From: Synanceia verrucosa
Taxonomy: Eukaryota > Chordata > Actinopteri > Perciformes > Synanceiidae
Direction of reading: 5' to 3'
Assembly: GCA_029721515.1 (NCBI GenBank)
Contig: CM056562.1
Span: 15,569,335 to 15,633,334, forward strand
Length of the DNA stretch: 64,000 nucleotides
The translations under genes were made by a program, and so were the position numbers. The notes beneath the pieces were generated by a model. It searched no databases. It was not told the DNA's origin and was given only the letters and a program-made list of their open reading frames with translations. Below, piece by piece: positions 49,166-58,038 of this stretch. Positions within the stretch are counted from its first letter, which is position 1; every line of letters begins with the position of its first letter.

Positions 49166-52100
49166 TATTTATGTATTTATTGAGTATGTATGTATAGTAT
49201 GTATAGAAAGCCTTCTGACATTTGGTTTGCTTCTTCAACACAGGCTGAAAATGAAGTGACATACAGTACTATTAAACACAACAGAAAAGCATCGGGCCAG
49301 GTAACCCATAACTACAATGATATCTAAAAATCAAGTGTAAAAAATTGTAATGAATACAATACCACGGTGGTGTAGTGGTTAGCACTGTCGCCTCACAGCA
49401 AGAAGGGGTTTGAATCCCGGCCCGAGGCCTCTCTGTGTTGAGTTTGCATGTTCTCCCCGTGTCTGCGTGGGTTCTCTTCAGGCACTTCTGGGCTTCCTCC
49501 CACCATCCAAAAACATGCATGGGGATTAGGTTAATTGGCTGATTTAAATTGACCGTAGGTGTGAATGGTTATCTGTCTCTATGTGCCCTGTGATGATCAT
49601 GGTCAAAAGTTTACATACACTTGTAAAGAACATAATATCATGGCTTATTTGAGTTTCCAGTTATTTCTACAACTCTGATTTTTCTCTGATAGAGTGATTG
49701 GAACAGACATTTCTTTGTCACAAAAACCATTCATGAAGTTTGGTTCTTTTATGACTTCTTCTTCTCACTTCTTGTGAGTGATCATGAGTGACTACAGCTG
49801 GTGACTTCTCTGATGCCATTTAAATAGGGCTCATAGGATACAAACGCTCACAAACGCGACAATGGGAAAGTGAAAGGAGGTCAGCACAGATCTGAAAAAG
49901 CGAATCATTGATTTGAACAAGTCAGGAAAGTCACTTGAAGCTATTTTAAAGCAGCTGCAGGTCCCAAGAGCAACAGTGCAAACAATTGTTTGTAAGTGTA
50001 AAGTGCATGGCACTGTTTTGTCACTGCCACGATCAGGAAGAAAATGTAAGCTATCACCTGCTGCTGAGAGAAAACTGGTCATTAGGGTGAAGAGTCAACA
50101 GGGAACCACCAAAAAGCAGATCTGCCAAGAATCAGAAGCTGCTGGAACACAGGTGTCAGTGTCCACAGTCAAGCGTGTTTTGCATCGCCATGGACTGAGA
50201 GGCTGCCATGCAAGAAGGAAGCCATTGCTCCAAAAGCAACACCTTAAGGCTCGACTGAAGTTTGCTGCTGATCACATGAACAAAGATAAGACCTTCTGGA
50301 GGAAAGTTCTGTGGTCAGACTAAACAAAAATCCAGCTGTTTGGCCACAATGGCCAGCAATATGTTTGGAGGAGAACAGAGAACAGAGAGTAAATGGGATA
50401 ATGAAGAAGAAGGATTACCTTAAAATTCTTCAAGATAACCTAAAATCATCAGCCTGAAGGTTGGGTCTTGGGTGCAGTTGGGTGTTCCAACAGGACAATG
50501 ACCCCAAACACACATCAAAAGTGGTAATGGAATGGATAAATCAGGCTAGAATTAAGGTTTTAGAATAAAGTCCTGACTTTAACCCTGTTCGGAACGTGTA
50601 CAATGCTGAAGAAACAAGTCCATGTCAGATTGCCGACAAATTTAACTAAACTGCACCAATTCTGTCAAGAGGAGTGGTCAAAGATTCCACCAGAAGCTTG
50701 TGGATGGCTACCAAAAGCACCTAATTGAAGTGAAAATGACCAAGGGACATGTAACCAAATATTAGCAATGCTGTATGTATATTTTTGACCCAGCAGATTT
50801 GGTCACATTTTCATCCATCCATCCATCCATCCATCCATCAATCCATCAATCAATTATTATCTACCGCTTATCTTCTCATAGGGTCGCGGGGGGCTGGAGC
50901 CTATCCCAGCTGTCTTAGGGTGGAAGGCTGGGTACACCCTAGACAAGTCGCCACCTCATCGCAGGGCACATAGAAACAGACAACCATTCACACTCACATT
51001 CACACCTACGGTCAATTTAAATTAGCCAATTAACCTAATCCCCATGCATGTTTTTGGATGGTGGGAGGAAGCCAGAGTACCCGGAGAGAACCCACGCAGA
51101 CACAGGGAGAACATGCAAACTCCACACAGAAAGACCCCAGGCCCGGGATTCGAACCCGGTACCTTCTTGCTGTGAGGCGACTGTGCTGTCACATTTTCAG
51201 TTGACCCATAATGAAGTCATAAGAGAACCAAACTTCATGAATGTTTTTTGTGACAAAGAAGTATCTGTCAATCACTACATCAGAGAAAAATCAGAGTTGT
51301 AGAAATAACTGGAAACTCAAGAGAGCCATAACATTATGTTCTGTACAAGTGTGTGTAAACTTTTGACCATGACTGTATGTTGTCCTGTATTTTTTTGCAA
51401 AGCGATACACTAACCATGATCCAATATCAATGATGTGTGAGCCTTAGAATTAAATTAAACTGAATGAAATGCTATGTTAATGTAAGTGGAAAATTCAATC
51501 TTACTGAGCTATTTGGTCTTTCTGTAAATGACATTTTGTTTGCTCCGTGGACACAGGCTGAAGAGGAAGTTACGTACTATAATGTGGATTACCGGAGAAA
51601 AACAACAAACCAGGTAATCATAACACACTAAAACCACATTGTGATTGAGGTAATCAACTAGATCTCATGGGAAGGTATATAAATAGCATGACATAACAGG
51701 GACATTCTGCAGGTCATGAGGGCAGGTGTTGGCTTTTTCGTTTGTAGTTTCTAAGCCTCTTGTGTGTCATTTTTATGCTACACAACAAAACTACAGTAAG
51801 TGGTGCAGTTAGGTTTAGGCAACAAAACTACTTAGGTTTAGGAAAAAAATGTCATGGTTGGGCTTAAAATAAGCATGTGAACATAGTAAAATACATATAG
51901 AAGCAACGTAGCAGAAGTAAAACACCTCAGAAATAGAGCAGTAACTTCAAAATACACTTTGGGACACAAACACCAGCCTCAAAAACTGGTCTCCTGGTTC
52001 AAAGATCTGTGTTTGTCAGACATGTCTTCTTCCTGCCCATCCCACCGTAAGCAGTCTTTGTACCTTTTTATTCTATCTCACTAGCTTTGAGTGTAGCATA

Positions 52101-52616
52101 TTTTGCGGATGTATTTACATTGCAGTCAGTACAGACTACTTAGTGAACAAATGACTCGCCAAAAGCAAAAACAGTGTTCTTATTGCACACGAACACTCAT
52201 GGTTGCTGTTTTATTCATACACAGTTGTAACTAGACTGAAACAACACAAATACTAAAAGACACAGGGACACTTAGGGATCCAACTTCTTGTTCACAAAAT
52301 GGAAAATTTTCAATTCTTTGCTTAATATCTGTCCCGTACTCAGAGCTTACATGCTGGAAGTGATGTGGACGTGATGTACAGTTCTGTGGTTACAGTAAAG
52401 CAACAAACCGCAAAAAAGGTAACTATTACTACTACAGATTCTTGTTTCCTGTATTTCACTCATGTCAAATAATTTTGTTTAAAATGTTCTAATTCAGTGT
52501 TTGTCTGTTTTGAACAAATCACATCTGTCATTTTTGCTTCTTTTTTGTAACAGTTTGAAGGAGACGATAAGGATGTTACATACAGCACATTGGCTCAGCA
52601 CCACCAAAGAATGTAA
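47147..52616 (+). CDS. Receptor C: CD300/pIgR-like, two V-Ig domains, 4 ITIMs
   Basis: Exons 47147-47192, 47419-47730, 47964-48257, 48390-48462, 48615-48712, 48845-48879, 49244-49300, 51557-51613, 52344-52418 and 52554-52616 sum to 1110 bp, 369 residues. Signal peptide MAVHLNVLLILFGLTG. Ig1 has KAGNSISIPCLYGSQYRNHV and an unusual extra cysteine beside the conserved one (EYCWCAVE). Ig2 is nearly the same as in B, D and E. The stalk (about 24 residues) is Thr-rich. The membrane helix is about 249-272 with no charge. ITIMs are VTYSTI (Tyr293), VTYYNV (Tyr312), VMYSSV (Tyr336) and VTYSTL (Tyr359), each on its own phase-0 exon, the highest number in the array. Intron 7 has swollen to 2.3 kb through SINE and Tc1 insertions; both splice sites around it remain good. 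Predicted inhibitory receptor. Confidence 0.9.
49100..49160. repeat. (TA)n microsatellite
   Basis: A pure TA run in intron 6 of gene C. Confidence 0.95.
49364..49596 (+). mobile_element. tRNA-headed SINE, 3' end lost at the Tc1 border
   Basis: The head reads GGTGGTGTAGTGGTTAGCAC with an A-box-like TAGTGGTTAGC and a B-box-like GGTTTGAATCCC, as in tRNA-derived SINEs. The body (GAGTTTGCATGTTCTCCCCG, CCTCCCACCATCCAAAAACA, TTGACCGTAGGTGTGAATGG) matches the reverse complement of 50814-51187. It stops at CCCTGTGATGA, where the Tc1 repeat starts, and does not resume after it. Confidence 0.85.
49862..50780 (+). pseudogene. Tc1-type transposase relic
   Basis: The longest frame (49913-50323) shows the paired-like N-terminal region (NKSGKSLEAILKQLQVPRAT, GTVLSLPRSGRK) and the start of the catalytic core (HLKARLKFAADHM...FWRKVLWSD). 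The codon right after that catalytic aspartate is TAA, where related elements have an acidic residue. An early TGA follows the first ATG (49862), and part of the core between about 50375 and 50400 is deleted. The later text (FQQDNDPKHTSK-like) is in other frames. It cannot make a working transposase. Confidence 0.9.
50814..51187 (-). mobile_element. Full-length SINE nested in the Tc1 element
   Basis: On the minus strand it runs from a tRNA-like head (B-box GGTTCGAATCCC, near 51150) to a (GGAT)n tail ending at 50814. It is flanked by the 12-bp duplication GTCACATTTTCA at 50802-50813 and 51188-51199. This shows target-primed insertion into an already resident Tc1. Confidence 0.92.
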
Positions 52617-52778
52617 ATGTACATAAATGAAACAGAGTAGGAACACAGAAAACCTTTTTCTATGTATGTCACTTTCACATCTATTTTCAGTTGCAAAAAA
52701 TGATCTGACACCATATCAGGTAACAATCAGCATACCTCTGTTTACATAATATTTCCGGTATTTGAATGTCATGTTTTA

Positions 52779-52784
52779 AATAAA
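52779..52784 (+). terminator. Likely polyadenylation signal of gene C
   Basis: AATAAA about 165 bp after the gene C stop codon. A copy of this stretch, including the signal, is found at 57730-57735 with no receptor gene ending before it. Confidence 0.55.
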
Positions 52785-52960
52785 TGAACATAATTCAGTC
52801 CAGTCTACAGTCTTCTCTTCTCTAATGTATTCTTGACTCGACACCCAGTCTGTATTTTGTCTCTGGCTGCATAGATATTTACTTAAATAATCTAACTAAA
52901 CAATGTAATGCAACTTCCTTACAGTAGGAGGAGGACATATTTGTTGTATATTTAGGAAAT

Positions 52961-52968
52961 GAGGAAGT
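52961..52968 (+). promoter_or_regulatory. ETS/PU.1-type core upstream of gene D
   Basis: GAGGAAGT, 58 bp before the gene D start codon. Confidence 0.45.
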
Positions 52969-53025
52969 AGACCATCTGTCTCGTAGTGTGCTGGTTCATG
53001 TTGTTTCGTCTGCTCACTCATCGAC

Positions 53026-55423
53026 ATGGCTGCTCATCTTAGCTTTCTTCTCATCCTCACAGGTCAGTGATTTGAAATTGTGTATACAGTATACTGTATT
53101 GTATTCTTCTAATCAGGTCAGATGATGATAATGACAACTGTCAGATAGACAAATAATATCATCCATCCAATATTTTATATATTTCAAAGACTAAAATAAC
53201 CTTATGTGAAACATCTGATATGCAGGTTCATATGAAGGAAGACTATTGTTAGAGAATACACTCATTAAAATAATGTATGTGCTTTTTTTGCAGGAATTCA
53301 CAGTGTAACAGTCAGTGAAATATCAGTGAAGACTGGAAATTCAATCTCTATCCCGTGTCTCTATGGCTCTCAGTATAGGAACCATGTGAAATACTTGTGT
53401 AAAGGGAGTTCTTGGTCATCTTGCTCCATTATGATTCGGACTGATAGAAAAGGTAGCCCAAGAAAGTTTACAATTTCTGATGATAAAATCCAAAGAATCT
53501 TGAGTGTGACCATAAAAGATCTGATGGATAAAGACACCGATAATTACTGGTGTGCTGTGGAGATTAATGGATGGGCAGATATTAGAGGGGATATCTTATA
53601 TCTGTTGGTCACCAGAGGTAAGAGACCTTTCATCATGCTGCAAATGTGATATTACTTAGAAATAATGAAAATAAATGTAAAAGTTGTGGACAGTAATCAC
53701 CCACCAGTTGTAATGATACCTCTGAAACATCAACAGTACTGTTTGTTTTCGCTTAAGGTACGCCAAGTCTCTATGTGGATCATCAGGAGATTACAGGATT
53801 TAAAGGAGACAGTATAACCATCAATTGTCACTACAGTAACCCTGGAGAAATGAGGTGGTGCAGGGTGGGCAGCTCCTGTGTGACGACATCATTGGGATCA
53901 ATAGGTGGAACCAGAGTGATCATCAATGCAAGTGTCCCCAAAGTTTTCACTGTGACTATGAGTGGACTGAGGACAGAGAGCAGCGGCTGGTATTGGTGTG
54001 CTAAAGGAGACTTACAGATGCCGGTGCATATAACTGTTACTGAGAAAACTACCACTGGTAAATATTATATCATTATAAATTCTCCATTGAAAAAAAACAC
54101 CTAAAATACATCTTTGTTAGAAGAAATGTTATGATTCTTCCTATTTGGGATTATATCCACTCTTACAGCAGCAAGCTCTTTCACCACTGTATCATCTACT
54201 CCTCCCGAGTCTGTGAACGTCACCAATGACTTTGCAAACATTTCGTCCACCACAGTTCAGAGTGAACAGCACAGGTCAGCAGATTTCACATTTGTATGGA
54301 ACTGCATTGTTGGATAGTTAATTCAAATCTGTTTATTTCACTTCCAATACCACAGTGTTCCAGTGGACCTGAAGCATTTCATCATCCCTTTGAGTTTGCT
54401 GGTCTTTACCGTAATGCTGACATTGTTCATCTGGTTTATGATCAAAAGACAAAGTAGGTCTATGCTGCTGAATTTGATAATTCCTGCCCAAACTATATAT
54501 AATATTGAAAAAATATAATATATCTACATTTTATTTGTTTAATTATAGTTTTCATTGTTTCACTTTTAGAACTGGCCAAAGCAGAATCATCAGTCACAAC
54601 AGTGGTAATATGCTTTTTCATTTCTCACTGCATTTCTTTGACAAAGATGGAGATGCGTGTATAAAATATACACACAGAAGATGATTAATCAAAATGTAAA
54701 GACTGTAAAGTCTCTGAAAAAGTAAACATTTCAGAGACTACCGTCTTAAGATCTTGATTAATCATCATTTGTGTGTATATTTTAATAGGAGAATAGAGTA
54801 CTCATGGACAGAAATTTAATTCAGCACGTGTGATGACAACTAAAGTAAAACTTTAATGAATAAATGAGGATGTTATGTGTTCTTTCTTGCCATTCATGTT
54901 CTGTCCTCTGCTGCTTCAACACAGGCTAAAGAGGAGGTAACATACAGTACTGTTCAGAAAAAGAGAAGAACTTCAGGCCAGGTAGGTGGTTAAATGAAAA
55001 TTATTGGAGCAGTACCTTATTTTATGAAAGTAAATGTGTTATTCAATCATCTGGTAACGTGATTGCCTTAAGAAATGCTTCATAATTAAGGTGTACAGTG
55101 TTCATTGAAATAACATTTGGTTTGCTTCCTCATTAGGCTGAAGAGGAAGTAACATACAGCAGTGTTGTGCACATGAGAAAAACTTCAGACAAGGTAGCTC
55201 TCAATCAATTAAACAACAACTTGTATTAGAAAATATGAGTGCACTATAAGAACACTAAAATAATATTCATTATTTCATCATACACATTTGTGTTTAAATG
55301 ACACAAAAAACAAATTGATCTCTTTCACATCTGTTCTTTCTTACCCAGAGGTCAGACACTGGGAGTGATGTACGCGTGGTGTACGGCTCTGTGGTTACTG
55401 TTGATCAGCGAATGATCAGTTAA
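53026..55423 (+). CDS. Receptor D: CD300/pIgR-like, two V-Ig domains, 3 ITIMs
   Basis: Exons 53026-53062, 53294-53617, 53758-54057, 54169-54274, 54356-54453, 54570-54604, 54925-54981, 55137-55193 and 55349-55423 sum to 1089 bp, 362 residues. The first exon is three codons shorter than in C and E (MAAHLSFLLILTG), giving a short but still hydrophobic signal peptide. Ig1 has KTGNSISIPCLYGSQYRNHV and DTDNYWCAVE. Ig2 is of the shared type. The stalk is the longest (about 35 residues, Ser/Thr-rich with possible N-glycosylation at NVT). Helix about 262-286. ITIMs are VTYSTV (Tyr307), VTYSSV (Tyr326) and VVYGSV (Tyr350). The last exon has lost the donor used in B and C and reads on to a TAA; the former final ITIM exon survives as a relic at 55579. 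Predicted inhibitory receptor. Confidence 0.9.
54663..54783. repeat. Long hairpin (inverted repeat) in gene D intron 6
   Basis: The left arm 54663-54719 (AAAATATACACACAGAAGAT... to TCTCTGAAA) pairs with the right arm 54729-54783 (TTTCAGAGA... to GTGTGTATATTTT), with a loop of about 9 bases and few mismatches. It may be a fold-back MITE. Confidence 0.85.
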
Positions 55424-55578
55424 GAGCTCCAAACCCTTCCTCATACTGTTTCTCACACACTGTACTCACTGATGCTTTTTTTAACCACACATTTCTTAAG
55501 CCACACTGCTGGTGTGGCTTTATGGATTATCTCTGGTCCTTCTTCCTAATTGTCATATTTTCTGTTGTTCTGCGACAG

Positions 55579-55608
55579 GTTGAAGCAAGATGAAGATGAG
55601 GTGACAGG
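55579..55608 (+). pseudogene. Relic of the last ITIM exon of gene D
   Basis: After an intact acceptor (GCGACAG) the text GTTGAAGCAAGATGAAGATG parallels the last exon of gene B (GTTGAAGCAAATGATGAGAA). A length change makes the frame hit TGA at once, and the tyrosine codon is gone. The preceding exon now ends in its own stop, so this exon is no longer used. Confidence 0.7.
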
Positions 55609-56612
55609 TAGCAGGTTAGAACGCCACCAGCAAAACCTTAAGAGAATTTTAAAGAGCTCCAGAAAACTGCAGGAGGAACCAAAACTACATGTTGTCTTAT
55701 TGATTAATGATAGATTTAAATTACTAAGTAAGACAATAAAATTAAACTAACACTCACACACATGATCTGCTGGTTCCTGCTGTCATCATCCTCCTCTTCC
55801 TCTTCTTGTCTTGTAATATATTCACCTCTTCTGGCTGAAATGACACCTTCTTGGTGTTATTTTTTTCATGTTATTCACAATGCGTGTTTGCCATACAATC
55901 AAAGGTCTGATACAGAAAAAAAGATGACATTCAGAACAGCTATTGTGCACATTCATGAAGAATATTGGAACAACCACGGCTTCATTTGGGGTTTAATATG
56001 TATTCAAGAGTGATGGCTGCCTTGAGCAGCAGGTAATCAAGGAAGGTTTACTTTGTATGTGTGACTCCTCTGTGGTTACTGAAACAAATGATTTATCTTT
56101 TTGTAAGTGATGACATACTGTTTGACAGTAAACATAAATTAATACTGTAATAAACAGTATTTTATAAATAATTACTGTTATAATCATATATATTTGAAGA
56201 ACAATTAGAGCCATGTACTGTATGTAGGCAAATGCAATGCATTTATATGCAATACATGCAGTGCAATACAATATAATCACACATTGACTGACTTGGTGCT
56301 TGAGGCTTCACTGTCTTTTAAAAAATTAAATGGTCATACACAGTATTTGCTTTACTGTGATATGTGATTTTTTTCAATAATACAACTCTCAGTGACAACC
56401 CTCTGAGCATTATAGAGGGATTAAATGGAGGGTGGTGCTATTAAAGCTGTATTAAATCTATTTCAGTTGGATACACCAAGGCTGCCAAAAGGCTGCAATA
56501 GTCTCTACTGCCATGATTTATTAAATGAAAGCATTCAGTCCATAAAGTACTTGCTCCAAAACATTTTATCAATGAGTCAATAAACTTTATTCTTAAAGTG
56601 CATTGTTGCATA

Positions 56613-57597
56613 TACACTCACTGGCCACTTTATTAGGTATGCCTTGCTAGTAAAAGGTTGGACCCCCTTTTGCCTTCAGAACTACCTTAATTCTTCATGG
56701 CATGCTTTCAACAAGGTGTTGGAAACATTCCTCACAGATTTGGTCCACAAAGTTGCTGCAGATTTGTCAGCTGCACATCTATGATGAGAATCTCCCATTC
56801 CACCACAATCCAAAGACTCTACTGGATTAAGTTCTGGTGACTGTGGAGGCCATTGGAGTCCAGAGAACTCTTTGTCATGTTCAAGAAGCCAGTTTGAGAT
56901 GATCTGAGCTTTGTGAAATGGAGCATTATCCTGCAGGAAGTAGCCATCAGAAGATAGTCCACTGTGGTCATAAAGGGATGGACATGGTCAGCAACAATAC
57001 TCAGGTAGGCTGTAGTGTTTAAACGATGCTCAGTTGGTATTAAGGGGCCCAAAGAGAGCCAAGAAAATATCGACCACACCATTACACCAGCAGCACCAGT
57101 CTGAACTGTTGACACAAGGCAGGATGGAGCCATGCTTTCATGTTGTTTACACCAAAATTCTGAACCTACCGCCTGAATGTTCAGCTGAAATCAAGACTCG
57201 TCAGACCAGGCAACTTTTTTCCATCTCCTATTGTCCAGTTGCTGCTGCTTCATTTTCCTGTTCTTAGCTGACAAGAGTGGCTCCAGGTGTGCTCTTCTGC
57301 TTCTGCTTCTTTGGTTGTAACCAGTGGTTATTTGAGTTCCTGTTGCCTTTCTATCATCTCCAACCAGTCTGCCCATTCTCCTTTGACCTCTCACATCAAC
57401 AAGCCATTTTCGTCTGCTGCTCATTGAATATTCCCTCCATTCTCTGTGAACCCTTGACATGGTTGTAGTGAAAATCCCAGTAGATCAGAAGTTTCTGGAC
57501 TACTCAGACCAGCCCGTCTGGCACCAACAACCATGCCACATTCAAAGTCACTTAAATCCACTTTCTTCCCCATTCTGTGTTCCTACTATGTTTCACT
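56613..57597 (-). mobile_element. Tc1-like element, truncated, transposase on minus strand
   Basis: The left border is a terminal repeat (CACTCACTGGCCACTTTATTAGG). Minus-strand frames show transposase pieces: WKKVAWSDES near 57200, then GVMVWSIFSWLSLGPLIP, EHRLNTTAYLSIVADHVHPF and related text to about 56820, with frameshifts. The partner terminal repeat is absent: homology to the element stops near 57597, where the duplicated C-D spacer begins. Confidence 0.85.
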
Positions 57598-58038
57598 GTC
57601 ACTTTCACATCTGCCAAAAATATTTCAAACCATATCACGAAACTGTCAGTATACCTCTGTGTACATAATATTGACATTGTTTGAAAAACATATTATTACT
57701 TCCTTAAGTGTCACTTCTGACATGTTTTAAATAAATGCACATGATTCAGTCCAGTCTACATGACGTGCTAATCTTCTCTTCTCTAATGTATTCTCGACTC
57801 AATACTCAGTCTGTATTTTGTAATTACACTCTGGCTGCATAGATATTTACTTACATAACCTAACTAAACATGTAATGCAACTTCCATACAGCAGGAGGAG
57901 GACATATTTGTTGTATATTTAGGAAATTAGGAAGTAGACCATCAGTCTCATAGTGTGCTGGTTCATGTTGTTTCATCTGCTCAGTCATCGACATGGCTGT
58001 TCATCTCAATGTTCTTCTCATCCTCTTTGGACTCACAG
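57598..58038 (+). repeat. Segmental duplication, right copy (upstream of gene E)
   Basis: It matches 52670-53062, including an AATAAA signal (57730-57735) left over from a gene C-like 3' end although no receptor gene ends just before it. Confidence 0.9.
57928..57935 (+). promoter_or_regulatory. ETS/PU.1-type core upstream of gene E
   Basis: TAGGAAGT, 58 bp before the gene E start codon; the position corresponds to the site in gene D. Confidence 0.45.

Larger units (their letters stand above)
49597..51375 (+). mobile_element. Tc1/mariner element with long inverted repeats, dead
   Basis: The left inverted repeat (from CATGGTCAAAAGTTTACATA, about 200 bp) pairs with the right one (ending ...GTAAACTTTTGACCATGACTG at 51375, next to TA). 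Between them lies a decayed Tc1 transposase and a nested SINE. The outermost few bases of the left end are altered, and no matching TA is seen there. The element sits in intron 7 of receptor gene C, in the same direction. Confidence 0.9.
52670..53062 (+). repeat. Segmental duplication, left copy (C-D spacer)
   Basis: The run from TCACTTTCACATCT through the gene C polyadenylation signal, GAGGAGGACATATTTGTTGT and the gene D first exon matches 57598-58038 with few differences. Confidence 0.9.
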
